Below, piece after piece: positions 40,965 through 53,652 of a stretch of 64,000 nucleotides of DNA. The notes under the pieces were generated by a model. That model had not been told where the DNA came from. It saw nothing but the letters and a program-made list of their open reading frames with translations, and ran no database searches. This DNA is from Neostapfia colusana (taxonomy: Eukaryota > Streptophyta > Magnoliopsida > Poales > Poaceae): the NCBI GenBank assembly GCA_030760725.1, contig JASWHV010000001.1, forward strand, positions 76,157,683 to 76,221,682, in the 5' to 3' direction. The translations under genes and the position numbers were made by a program. Within the stretch, counting starts at the first letter, position 1, and each line of letters begins with the position of its first letter.

Positions 40965-43859
40965 TGGGGAACCCCTTCCAGGATCCACACTCTAGGAATC
41001 ACATTGGGTGGTGCCGTGCGATACGGCACCCAACAGCATACACGAAAAGAAACCAAAAACATACAATGTCTTTTATTTCTCAACATAGTGTTATTTACAA
41101 CATAATGTACTACGAAGGTACACACAGCGGAATATACGTAAACACACACTCTCGATCCTAGCTACACAAAAGAGAAGACGTCCAGCCCGCGGACGCTTCT
41201 TACTAGCTTCAAAAAGAGTGTAAGCAGCGGCAAGGTTTCCGGTGAGTCTCTGATGTCTCACCGAACAACCCTCTTCATAGCAACACTAATATAATATCTG
41301 CAAAACACTAATAATGCAACCGTGAGCTCAAAAGCTAAGCAAGGCTTAACCGTTAACCGTAAATAAGAACTCTATGTGCAGGAATTTATAAAGTAGGACA
41401 GAAGCTATTGCATTAGTACTCGCCTAAAAGTAGATCCTTATTAGCAGTTTTACAGCAGCAATTTAATATACCCTGAGCCTCCCAACATCGGAAATCCACA
41501 ATCAAACAAGAAACACTTCATTCCGATGTTGCTTTGCCCAAAGTGGAATATAAATTTAGTGAGCTCTACAACTATTGCATACATGGTTGCAATACAATGA
41601 ACTTATGAATTTCTCAATAGCAATGATTCATCTTAATTCATCTGGAAGTACTTACTACTTCCCAACTCAGTGAACAAATGGTACTCATATAACCGCGAGG
41701 GACGGTGATTCGAATCAGGACACACCCGTAACACACGACAAATACACCCGCCTCCAAAGACTCACACAAGAGCTCTTTCTTACGTTGTATGCAGCAACCT
41801 TTCACCCGCCACTCCAATGCCGAACCAGTTCTACCGACCCATCAGAAGGGCCACTACCAAGAACACGTCGGAGTTGCTCCCCAAATAGGTTTACACCTCT
41901 GATACCAACCCCCAAAGGACAGCAGTATAAGTTTCAACACGAGAGTACCCGAGTTACATCGGTTTCCTGGACCCCATAATTCCAGTATGCATTCGGTACA
42001 GTTCAAACTTGCTCAGCAGGGCGGCATACGCATCGGTCCTTAACCGACACAGGCCCAATGTCCCGCTGCTCCTACTCTCTGATGGGTCTCATTTTCCATT
42101 CCAGTTATTCCATTCTCTAGAATCATTCCCATTTGAACTAAAATCCTAGCCTCACGAGTAGCTTCCAACTACCCGACTTGTACTGATTTCTATACAACTT
42201 AAGCCTAGCAGAAAACTACACAATGGTAACCTGTTCTACCCTTCCACTCCAAAGTTTTGTGGGTCATGCATTTGGAGTGTCTATCATCCTTGACCAAATG
42301 CACAATACACACTAGACCAATACAAGTGATACAAAGTAAAATATATCTAAAAGCTGTTAAATGCAAACCGGGGCTTGCCTTATGTTGCTGCAGGTTGGAT
42401 CCTAATTAAAAGTCAGTAGCTTGGCGAGGAGTAAAGCCTCAACTTGCTGCTCTGAGTCGAGTTCCTCGTCAAACTCCTTCGTCGTGTTTCCTACCGATAT
42501 GAATATGCACAAGTTTATATTGCAAGTAAGAGAAATATAATACAAAATTTTTTATGACTTAAGAAGGGTTCAGATCAACTAAGAATTGACATTTGGGTTC
42601 TGCTGTGTTTTGAAACAGAGAAAAATTGGATTTGAGCCATGGAAGTTTTTGAGTAAGTTTAAAGTAGCTACTTAGTGGACATAAGTATGAAGCTGGAAAG
42701 AAATAGCAGAAAACTGGAGAAGATGACCTAAACTTGCTCTGAAATTTTTACAGTGGTCCATAGATCATACAGACATATGGCTTGCAAAATTTCAGGTAAA
42801 GTTGATGGTGAATATGGTCTAAAGAATTCTGTATGTTAATGGTCTTCTTTAACTTCCTAGTGAAATTCTAGGGTCTTGGCATGCTCCAATTTTGACTTTT
42901 CAGAATCTTGGGGGTCTTATGGGTCTATAGGACTTGGTATCATTCTTTTTGGAGTTTCCTACACAGAGATATGGAATATATAAGATTGGGAAATCTCTAG
43001 AAAAGTCTCTGAAATTTTTACCGGAGTTCAATTATATTTAGAGGAAGGTTCTGCCCAAAATTGGGAATTTTCCAATAAACAGAACTCCTGTAATTAATTA
43101 CCTAAAATTTTCCATAATTGAATTAATCAGACAAATCCATGGATTTTCATAAATATTAGGATGCACCCCTGGATAGTACTCAGTGAGAGAAATCCAAAGA
43201 AATTTATTTGACAATTTTTGGAGGTTCCTACAGAAAGTTATGAGCTTGCAAAGTTTGATGAAAATCTGGATAGAAAATGGAAAAGTTTAAATTGCTGACA
43301 GTGCGCCCCACGGCCTTCCTTCAACCTCGCACGTGGGCAGAGCCGAGCGGCGGCGCGCGGCGGTGTGCGCCGGGGAGGGTTGCCGGACCGAGGCTCCCGG
43401 CCTTCTCTAGGGCTGATTCTCGCCGCCTCTAACTTTGGGACCATGGGGAACTTATCTGTGGGGTTGGCAGCAGCCACCAGCCACCGGAAACACGTCAGCG
43501 ACGGGCGGCGGCGGCGGAACAACTCCGGCGGCGTCAAACTCACTCCACAGTGGCTGAAATGCTTCGGTTATTCTTCCTACAGCACCACTGTGTAACCTTA
43601 ATCATCGACATGCGTTCAAATCAGCTCCAAACTGGCTGCAAGTACGAGTTCATCGGTGACCTAGGGCAGAATCCGGTGGCGGCCCAAAATTTTCGAAGAA
43701 CCAAGCCTATACACGATGTTGTTCCATGATTCTTGATCCATGATACTGGAAACTCAAGTGACTCGGTTCTATGAACCTCCTTGCGGTAAACGGCAAAATT
43801 CTTCCTCGGTAGTGCACGAAAGGAGATGAGGTTTTCACTGTGAGTTTGAGCGGCTTAGG
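40965..43859 (-). repeat. E6: LTR fragment of a further gypsy family
   Basis: It starts TGGGGAACCCC, taken as an LTR edge with expected target copy caatt before it. No second copy is in the window, so the edge is inferred from where E3 similarity stops. The order of blocks is the same as in the E3 LTR. The hairpin lies at 41010-41030, a minus-strand AATAAA at 41072-41077, a CCGCGAGGGACGG block near 41690, AACCGGGGCTTGCC near 42367, and a CTGACAGTGCGCCCCA block near 43295. A GC-rich part follows from 43300. E7 interrupts it at 43860. No gene. Confidence 0.75.
41010..41030. repeat. Hairpin in the E6 LTR
   Basis: Arms GGTGCCGTG and ATACGGCACC-type, with eight clean pairs around the loop. It lies 42 bases from the minus-strand AATAAA at 41072-41077. 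Confidence 0.78.
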
Positions 43860-45724
43860 TGTAAAAGCCCAAGAATTGACTTGCTAAAATGTTCATCACA
43901 TCACCACACCACATCTCATTTGGTGGATAGCTCATGAACATTTGTGAAGAGCAAGTAAACACAATCAAGAGGGTGATTAGAGGAAAAACCCATAACTCCA
44001 AAAAGTAGGAGCTCACACACATAAACATGACAGGATGGGTTCCCAATTAGGCCCTAAACACTCTTTGGGGTGCTCATGCCAAGTCTCATGCAAATCCAAA
44101 TCAGTTTGAGGCACTTTTGGAGACATTTGGAAAAAGGGCTATTTCGAAGGTAATTTCAAATTTCAGCTACTTCCATCACTTGGATTCAAAAGATGACTTC
44201 ACATTCAAACTCAGCATAATTTTCTGAGCTAGTCCACCAATTTTCATCCTCAGTGGAGTTCATCTTGTCGGGAGCTAAATTTGCAATAATTCAAAAACAA
44301 AATTTGAATTTCAGATTCAAATGTGAAGCAAATTTAGCCAAACCAATTTCAAATTGATGAGCTGAGATATTTGCACCAACAAAGGAAAAGGATTGAGGGG
44401 GAGCATGGGCCCACCTGTCAGTCAAATGCACTGATCAAAGCACTCACATGGGCTCTGTTTCTACGGGACACATCACCGGGAGCCACCGAGAAGCTGCCGA
44501 ACAGCCACCGCGGCGAGCTGGTGTCGCGCTCGAGGCTAGCGCAGGGTCCTTTCTTGCCCATGAAGCCACCTCTCGCGGCACACACCGAGACTCTGCCGGC
44601 TATCACACACGCTCGACCAAAAGCACTGCCATTTGGGACGCCCTCTTGGTTACCCGGTGCGCCGCCATTCTAAGCACTCTTGTGGCCGACGATCAACACC
44701 AACTAGACGCGCCAGAGGCTGCTCGAACTCACGGTGAAAACCCTACCCCCTTTCGTGCCGTATCAGGGGAGAATTTCCCCGTTTACTTCTCGGTGTTCAA
44801 AGAACCGAGTCCCTCAAAACTCCAAAATTCGTAATGGTTAGTCCACCACAGTGGATTCTGAGCTACACACACGTTATGCACCTGTCCTAGGCCACCTAGG
44901 ATCAACAACCGGTGAAAACCATCGACTATGGTTGCTGTTCTTCGATTTTTTCGGATCGCCACCATTTTAGCCCTAGGTCGACGGTGAGGTCCTAGCTCCG
45001 GCCGTTTCCCTGAAAAACCGAGTCCAAGTTCGTGCTCAGCATGTCACCACGGAGCTGTAGGAGGAAACTGCTCCAAAAATAGGGCCCTGGGTAGCAGCTG
45101 TAACCGTCGTGAGCATGGTTCCGGCTACCGCCGAGCTTCAGTGAGTGCACCAACGTGTTCCCTGAGCAAAGTTGGGCATCGACAGCGAGTTTCGTCGAAG
45201 GTCGTGCGGTAGAACGACAGGCGGCGAGCTTTCCGGCGAAGCGCCGCCGCAGGGAGCGCGGGTTGTCGCGAGGAAGACGAAGAGGGGCCGGATCCACCGG
45301 ACAGTCTCTATTGTCCAGCGGGGATCCGTTTTGCGGCTGGGATCCGATGTGGGAGCACAGGTAAAACCCCGTGGGCTGCGGGGTGGCCACGATCTCAGTG
45401 GGCCGGTTTAAAGAGTGGGGCCCACAATCAGGGTTTAAACATTTATAAGATTTTCAGATTTTGTTCAAATTTCAAATGCCTATAACTTTTGCTAGGAAGC
45501 TCCAAGTTGAGTGAACCAAATTTTGTTGGATTTATCTCTTCGAGTACTATCCACAAAAACCAGTTTCAACTCATGAAACTTACTATTTTTCCAGAATTAA
45601 TTCCCTAACTTTTAAACTGTTGGGAATTTTATCTGGAGAATTCTTTTATGGAAAATTCTGAAATTTCGCTAGGATGTTCATTTGAAAATCCTTGAGTCAC
45701 AGGAAATTTTTCAGATCCATCCAG
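43860..45724 (+). repeat. E7 5' LTR, first part
   Basis: Starts TGTAAAAGCCCAAG and matches 62416 onward. An AT-rich start is followed by a GC-rich leader-like region 44400-45420, including an AG/GTAAAA donor-like site near 45359, and then AT-rich sequence up to the E8 insertion. ORF-like frames in the GC-rich region run both ways, and I find no domain in them. Confidence 0.93.
45720..45724. repeat. E8 target-site duplication, left copy (tccag)
   Basis: Matches 49777-49781. Removing E8 and one copy gives a continuous LTR block similar to E9 59890-59940. Confidence 0.95.
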
Positions 45725-48700
45725 TGACACGACCCCGCGGTCTTGTCGAGCCAGGATCACACTGAGGGGTGCTGTGTTGCACAGCACTGAATAACACACA
45801 TGAAAGGTACAAAGCGGAAGCAAAGTTTTATTACATAAATAGGTTTATGAACATTTGTACAACAAAATATGTTCAGTCTACACTCACCGGCAAAGACTAC
45901 GCATCGAGTTCACGTTCAGCCCATGAACGTGTCCCCGCTAGCACGCACACACACTAACACGGCGGCGTGCATGACTCCCCCTCGACGGGGTTCCCCTCCT
46001 GGGGTTCCGTCTCCTCCTCGGGAGTCCCGTCCTCATAGAACCCTGCAAAAAGCTTCAAACACAAGCAGTGAGCACGAAGGCTCAGCAAGACTGACCCGTC
46101 TCTCCTAAACATGAAACTTCTACATGGAGGGTGATAGGTTACATGAGGCAAAATAAGTCACAAGGACTCGCCTAATTAGTGGGACCTTACTTTCAAGTTT
46201 TAGCAGTAGGTTGTGGAGAACCTTACGGTAAGGCACATGAGAGAGCCGCAATCAAACAAGAAGCACATTTCTCTCATGTACTTTGCCCAAAGTTGAAAAG
46301 AACTTTAGTTAGCTCTAAACTACAACAAATCATTAACAATCAAAGTTCATCTTTCAATCAGCAACATTTTAACATGTATCTAGCCTGTTCTTTCTACGTC
46401 ACGGTACAGTGAACAAATGGTACTCACTGACCATGAGGGACGGTGATTATAATCGATTTACACCTGCAGGGTTACCCGAATAACCCGTCACGTACGCCCG
46501 TACTCGATGTTGCCTACAGCAACCATCATGGACGTCATACGCAACCACCTTTCACCCGTTAGCCAAGTATTGAACCGGTCCTATCGTCCCGAGCAAGAGG
46601 TCTCTGCACGCGCATCTCAGTGCCGCCAGCCGATTTACACCTCAAGCTCTCAACCTACCCTCTGAACGACAAGCAATGCCTCAATACCCAGCTACCCGAG
46701 TTACATCGGTTTCCCGGTTCCCATATATCCGGCAGGTCTTCGGTACTGTTCTAGCTTGTTCAACAGGCCCGCACACGGCTCGGTCCTCAATCGACACAAG
46801 CAGAGCTATAGCACACAGGCCCCAAAGTCCTGCTGCCCTTACTCTCCGCTCGGTCTCATTTTTCTTGCCATGTGTTTCATTTGCTATCTCTACCCGAGCA
46901 ATGTGCCTCTAGCCTATTCTCGCGAGTAGTTCCAACTACTCGACTTGTACCAAATCCTACACTATCTTAGCATTGCGGTAGCTAACGGGGTTGTCAATCC
47001 TAATCCCAACCCATGGCTTTCTTGGCTATGCATTTGGGTTTCAATCAAGACTCTAATGCAAGAAGTCATTGGTACTCAAAGAAAGTTCTCAAAACAGTAA
47101 AAATTTGTAAAAAAGGTTAATGCAAACCGGAGCTTGCCTTGCTGCTCTTGGTCGTAGGCTAGCTGCTCCTCCGGAGTAACAAAGTCTAAGACTTCGGGTT
47201 CCTCCTCGAACTTAGCGACTGCATGAGGTAAAAGTATATGTATCAATTTAAATGCATTTGATTGGAATTAAACTTGTGAAGGTTGTAAGTCCCACTAGAC
47301 AGACCCAATGACTCTGAAATTCTTACTGTGGTTTGGTTACAACCTAAGCAGAGACTTGGCCAAGTTTTAGTTGCAGCAAAGCTCAATTGAGCTCTCCACA
47401 AGTAATTATGCACTTGACCTTAATTGGAGCTCTTAAGGTGCTCTAGGAATTTTCATGGAGCAAGCCATGACTTTCTGAAAACTAGATTTTCAGAGGGTTC
47501 TTATGGAGTTGGTCTTACTTAATTTGAAGGTTTATAGCTAGAGATATGAGCTAAACAATTTCAGAGAAATTCTGAAAATGTTTCTGAACATTTTCCATTT
47601 TCTCTGGAACAGTTTTATTAATCACACCATTAGGTGGATCAAATTAGCTCCAATGGATCTGAAATTTTTATGGTAGCTCAGGGATGTTTTGTTGAACATC
47701 CCAGCAAAATTTCAAATTTTTCCTCCAAAGGATTCTCCAGTTAAAATTCTAAACAGTTTAAAATTTGAAGAATTAATTCTGGAGAAATAAGGATTTTCAT
47801 GAAGTGAAACTTGATTCGCTGGAAAGTACTAGGAGAGATGAATCCAAAAAAATTTGGTTCACTCGATTTGGAGTTTCGTAGCCAAAGTTATGAGGATTTG
47901 AAGTTTGAATGAAATCTGAAAATCGAGGAAATGTTTAAATCTGCCGGTGGGACCACAGTTACACGTGTTGGGTGCTGAGGCGATGGCACACCGGGATCCA
48001 CGGAATTTTTTGCGGGCCAGGACACCGGATCCGAGCCGCAGACTGATCCCAATTTAAAATCCGAGCTGCTGATGCGTGGGCCACCCGGCTTCTTCTACTT
48101 CCCGACGCTCCCTCGCGTGCGCGCAGCTCGCCGGAGCAGAACCGCAGCTCGCCGGATTGCCGCTGCCGGCCACCGCACGGTCTGAGACTCACCGCCAGGG
48201 GGTTATCAACGTGTAAGAACACGTCTGTGGGGTCAGTTCGAGCTGGTGGTGACCGGAAAGACCCCGGCGACGTGCGGCAGCCTCGGTTGAGGTTCGGCGC
48301 CGTCGGCCGTGGGTTCTAACCCGCCAAGACCTCGAACAAACAGCACTACAGCATCAGTACACCTCTAGGAAGCTCGACAAAGCCTCAAAGGTGTTCAAAA
48401 CTGGCGGCAAGTTGGTCGGCACCGTGCGACTGATCGTGCCCGCCAAGAACGCCTTTGATCGAGCTCGAAATCCGTCACTCCTAGCCGGTTTCATGCAACG
48501 GATGCTAAAAGGAAAATGATCGCCGGCTAGTTCAGCGTCTATGTGCAAGATTTAACCTAAGAAGGATCAGAGAGCGGAAATTCGAAGAAACCGTACCCGA
48601 AGCTCGGGTTGAGGCCGCCGGAGCAAAATCTGGAAATTCTCAGTGGATGCTTCACGGTTTGCCTCAAGAATCGTAGGAGTGCAGTACCAACCTAGCGCGC

Positions 48701-49776
48701 TACCGTGGCCTGGATTGCTTGACCGTGAGAACCCCTGTGGAGGGCTGTCCACGATCACCCGATCGTCGGCCGAAGCTTGATCGCCAATGTGACGGTCGTT
48801 TTCGGGCAAAGAAGGCCGGAACTCGCTTGTTTCCGGGTCGGAAAGGTGGATGCGGAGCTCAGGGCAGGGTGTAGCAGCTCTTGGGAGGAGAGGGTGTGAG
48901 TGTTTCACCATTCTCCCCATCAGTCCGAGCGGCGGAGGGAAGAACTTCGGCTCAGTGTTCTTGCGAGGGGGAAAAACAGCGAGGGGACCTCGGCAGAGGC
49001 GTGGAGCACCTTAAGAAGGGCTCAGCACCGACCTGGCTCACGCGTGGGCGAGCAGCTGGTGGCGCGGCGGCTCCCCCTCGGTGGCGCCCTCTGATGAAGC
49101 CCGAAGACCCGAGTGAGGGAGTTTCAGTCGGTTGAATCTCTTCAGTGGCTTACATGTGGGTCCCACTTCCTTTTTAACCTCTGAACTTAACTCTCTATTA
49201 CTGTTGTAAACAGTAATCCCCACAATGCCCATGGTGATTTGAATTATCTACCCCTGAGCCATTTGAATTGGTTAGAATTCAAATTGGGTTTGGTTTGACT
49301 AAATTATCAACACATATTCAGTTTGTAATTCAAATAAAGTTTGAATTTGCTAAACTTAGCTCATGTCAATATCAACTCCAAATAGAGTGAAAATTGGTGC
49401 GTGAGCCCACAAAAATGTGCTGAGTAATAATATGCCTCCCATTTTTGAATTCATGGGATGAAAACAGTTTGAATTTGAATTTGAGTTCAAACCACCCTCT
49501 TTCTAGCTATACCTAAAAGGACCTCAAAAAGGTTTTGAATTTGGGTGAAACTTTGCATGGACATTCCTAGTAAGGTATAGGAGTTTTTCATATGTCCAGC
49601 CCCTATATGATGCATGTGGGAAATGCCACTTTTGCATTGTGTGAGTTTGTTCTCTAATGATCATGTTGATGGTGGTTACTTGCTCTTCAAATGTGTTCAT
49701 CAACTTTCTTTAAATGAAGTGTGTGTGTGGTGTGATGAGCACCTTGAGTATGTGCCCCAAAACATAGGCACTTACA
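45725..49776 (-). repeat. E8: solo LTR, minus orientation
   Basis: 4052 bases from TGACACGACC to GGCACTTACA, flanked by tccag, without internal sequence. This is the product of recombination between two LTRs of one element. It is the same family as E9. It holds a hairpin (45768-45788), a minus-strand AATAAA (45827-45832), a block near 46390-46460 like the E3 LTR, a GC-rich part 47940-49130, and an AT-rich end. No conserved gene in it. Confidence 0.95.
45768..45788. repeat. Hairpin in E8
   Basis: Arms with GTGCTGTG and CACAGCAC around a 3-base loop, perfect over eight pairs. It lies 39 bases from the poly(A) signal on the minus strand. Confidence 0.82.
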
Positions 49777-49781
49777 TCCAG
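49777..49781. repeat. E8 target-site duplication, right copy (tccag)
   Basis: Five bases directly after the solo LTR. The E7 LTR continues. Confidence 0.95.
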
Positions 49782-51666
49782 ATTCATTTAGTTCCCCTAA
49801 TGGTGTGATTAAGTGAACTTCCCTGAGAAAATAGAAAAATGTCCAGAAACATTTTTCAGATTTTCTCAAATCTTGATTAGGGCATAACTTTCTCTAGGAT
49901 TCTTCAAATGACCTGAAACCAACTCCATTAGAACAATCTCAAACTCTAGTTTCCAGAAATAAAATGGTTTGAGCCATGAAAATCCTTGGAAATCCTTATA
50001 AGCTCTAGTAATGACCAAATAGACTTTTATTTTTGCAGAGCTGAAATGAACTTTGATTCAAATGAAACTTGGTCAAGTCTCTGGTTAGGACCCTACCAAG
50101 CCACCATAAAACTTTCAGAGCAAAGGAGAGGGCTAGCTAGAGTTATGGTCTTTACATATTAAATTTAATACATTGCATTTAAATTGACACATAATACATT
50201 GCTTACGTGTAGTCGCTGAAGGCGAAGAGACCCCGGAAGTTTTGGACTTCCTAAGCACTAACATCCGACCAGCAGCAGCAAGGCAAGCCCCGGTTTGCAT
50301 TTAACAAGTTTTATAAAGTTTTGCTTTATATACACAGCTTGAGGTATGTTTGTGCATTAGGTGTAGGATGGATGAAACCCCAATTACATAATCAGATCAT
50401 TCCAACAAGAGTGAGAGTAGTGTCTAAGTCCCCGAGTAGTCAGGCTGTGCTTAATGTTCATAGAACTTCGGTACAAGTCGAGTAGTTGGAATCTACTCGT
50501 GAGTATATGCTTCGGGACACACGTGATTGGTTCGAGTGATGTGAGATCACTTTAGTACGAAAATGAGACTAGGCAGGGGCTAGGGCGCAGCAAGAGGAAG
50601 TCTTGTGGGCGCAGCCCTGTCCGTGTTGATTGAGGACCGATCCGTGTGCGGCCCACGCTGATCAAGTTTGAACGTACCGAAGGCATATCGGATATATGGG
50701 CCCCGCTAAACCGATGTAACTTAAACCTCCGGGCGTCGAGGCATAGCACACTGATTTATAGGTGTAGGTTGAGGGCAGCCAGGTGTAAATCTGGTAATGG
50801 GCAAAGAGAGATGCTCCGTGTAGGGAACCTCCTGCTCGTTTTGGTGCGACCAGTTCGACGTTCGGGCTGTTGGGTGAAAGGTTGTGTCGTACGACATCGA
50901 GTGAGTGTGCTGTGCAGCTCCACGGGTGGGCGTACGTGACGTGCTCTTCGGGTATCCATGCAGGTGTATATCGAGTCGATTCGCCATCCCTCGCGGTGAT
51001 GAATACCACTTGGTCACTGAGTCGTGACGTAGGTTAATATATGAAATGATGTGATTCAATATTGCTGTTATGAATAACTTGTATTGCTACATGTGTGCCA
51101 CCAAATATTGCTCACTAAATTTCAGATTCCTGAACCTTTAATTTGTGGCTAAAAGATGAACTAAGGATGAACTTGTAGGCGCGTCCGTTTACTGCAATTT
51201 ACTATCCTATTTCCGTTATGACCTGCATGTAGAGTTACCTGTGTAGGTGAGTCGGTTAAGCCTTGCTGAGCCATCGTGCTCACGGTTCCTGCTATGAGTG
51301 TTTTGTAGTTGAGGACTACCCCACGGACTCGGGGTACGAGTCCACCGGCGAGGGCTACCCTTCGTCGGGGACCACGGCTGAGTGGGAGCCGTACACGCTG
51401 CGCTGAAGATGAGTGCTGCTAGTGTGGGTTGTCCGTTGGGCTGGAAAACCGACTTTTGCTAGTTAGGTGGGCGTGAGTTGTAGAAATTTAGCTTATGCTG
51501 TTGTAGACTCTGTAGATAAATGTGAACTGAAGGTTTGTACTACTTTTGTACATATTCAGTTTGTTTTCAATGTAATGCAATGGTTACGTTATGGTGTGTG
51601 CTTCAGGTGTCGCATCGTGCGGCACCACCCTCTGAGATCCTGGGGACTGGATTTCGGTCCGTCACA
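49782..51666 (+). repeat. E7 5' LTR, second part
   Basis: It continues the LTR after E8 and ends CGGTCCGTCACA. It carries the block CCTAATGGTGTGATTAA near 49796, CCCCGGTTTGCATTTAAC near 50289, GGTACAAGTCGAGTAGTTGG near 50469, and a hairpin 51606-51626. These blocks are shared with E3, E6, E8 and E9, mostly inverted in E3, E6 and E8. No gene. Confidence 0.93.
51606..51626. repeat. 9-3-9 hairpin in the E7 5' LTR
   Basis: Arms GGTGTCGCA and TGCGGCACC with loop TCG. One U-G pair is needed. It lies 40 bases before the LTR end. Confidence 0.82.
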
Positions 51667-51669
51667 GGC

Positions 51670-51681
51670 TGGCATCAGAGC
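51670..51681 (+). promoter_or_regulatory. E7 primer-binding site (tRNA-Met type)
   Basis: TGGCATCAGAGC, one change from TGGTATCAGAGC, three bases after the 5' LTR. Confidence 0.9.
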
Positions 51682-53652
51682 TGCTTAGGGGATATCACAC
51701 TAATTAAGGACTGTATTACGGGACAACTTAGGATTACGGTGAGGATTCGCTAGTATGCCCAACTAAGGACTATATTAGTATAGTTACTTAAAGTGGCATG
51801 ACTAACATATGTGTTATAATTCTGAATTTTGATTATGTAACGACACATCTACGCTCAGGTAAAAATGGTAAAGAACTCCACCGAAAGTGGTTCAATTTTG
51901 GTTAGCTCCCCTGACGAGGAATGTGGTTCAGGGATAGGTCTCACAGCTTGGTGTGGGATGTTAATATGAAACTCTTGGACTCTTCATGTTCTTAATTTCA
52001 TATGAAACGCTGGTCCCTGGCGTGCATTGGGAAAGAAAGTGGAAACCCCAATCGTGTTGTCAGTAACACGATAGTGTGTTCTTCTAGAAATAGCCTAGAA
52101 GGACATACGCAGCGCTTGCCATCGGCATGCCCTGCAGGGCAGTAGGTGGTATCTGTTGGGTTGATAAAATTCCCAATCGTGATGACCCGTTCGTGCTCTA
52201 CTCGGGTTCCCAGTCGTGTGGTGTGAAAACATGATCACGTACCTTGAGACGTGGCTTAACTCAAGGGCGGCCGTATGGCAATGATACGGACGTATGTATT
52301 TACTTTCAAATATGGACCTGACTGAAATGACAACAACCTTTGAGTGCATCACTAGTGAGTGTTCTTCTCCAGGTACTAACCACGTATGTATCCCGTGTAG
52401 TACACATGTGCGAGAGACCGTTTAGTGCAACAATTGAGACGTATATGCCGGTGTAATCCGGTTAGGATTTTCCTTTTTGTGAGGAACGTAGTACCGACAT
52501 GAAATAGGCATTTGCATTCAAGATTATGATAACAAGGAACTAAAATAACTAATTTTAAATATTTAGGACCCTGGTTGGGTAGAAAAATTCAACAGTTGAT
52601 TAGTTTAGCTCAAAGGAATTGAAAAATAGAGTGCTCTGTTTTGGCAGCAAGTTTGCTGAACTTTAACATAGCATAACTCACATATTATTTAGCCAATGGA
52701 GCTGTGTGATATAGTTCTGGAAAGGAGTTTGAGTGCTCTACAATCTTGTTGTATACTTCCAGAGCAGAACCACACCCTAAACTGGTTGAAATTCCAGATG
52801 ATTGTATACTGTCCAGAACCAGGACAGGTTCAAAAACTCTCTCGACTGTTCTGTTTTTCAACCATAACTTCCTGTAGAAAAATCTAAAATTATCATATGA
52901 TACATTTTTTGTAAGGGTAGGAGATGTGTTAAATCTTTATAATTTACAGTTTCTGCAATTGCAGCCCGGAATTCAGTAAAATTTAGAGTTGAAAACCGCA
53001 ACTTCCAGACGAGGTGCTGTTGAAATTCTTCCAGAAATTCTGTTGATTTTGAATTATCATAACTTTTTAACCAGAGCTGATCTGAGGGCAAATAAATACT
53101 CGTTGGAAAGCTACTGAAGTTAAATTTAACTTTGGTATTGAACTTGAGTCAAGAAAATGCCCAGTACAAGATAAAAAATCTGGGATATGTAGAAACTGGT
53201 CATTCTGGGCAGAGGGATGGACAGTTGAACTCATTTGAGAGATTGTTGTACCCTTGAGGGGTTCGATTACTTCCAATGGGGTAGCACAACTCATGAGTTG
53301 TTACCTTCAAATAGTGAAAGGTTTGAGTATATTTCCTACTCAAGTTTCTTTTGCTAAAGACCATGGTTGTGTCGTATTGAAGATAAAGGGTAGTATACGT
53401 GTTGACAAAGCGATATTAACGTCTTGTAGTGACCAAATCTAGTTGAGATGAACTTCCAAAGAGGAAGTCCATCAATTTGGATTTAACTAGTTAATTTGTA
53501 TTTGATCTGGTAATGGTGTAGCTTGTGCAAAGTTATTACATTATCTATATACGAATTGTATCGCATGTTTACTATCATTATGTTTTTACGCCTATTTTAT
53601 TGGACTGCATGAAGTATGGTGTAGGACTGATTTTATTGTCATATGGTTGCAG
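51682..53652 (+). other. E7 leader between primer-binding site and gag
   Basis: About 2 kb, AT-rich, no convincing ORF. It aligns with the two halves of the E3 leader, and the uninterrupted E4 target lies near 52480 (TTGTGAGGAACGTAG). No ORF0 homologue. The end before gag reads GGTTGCAG, which looks like a splice acceptor. Confidence 0.8.

Noticed and set aside
44400..45420. GC-rich frames in the E7 5' LTR, for example 44448-44834, as host exons
   Set aside because: They repeat in the 3' LTR at 63000-64000 with interrupted frames, so they are LTR leader sequence.
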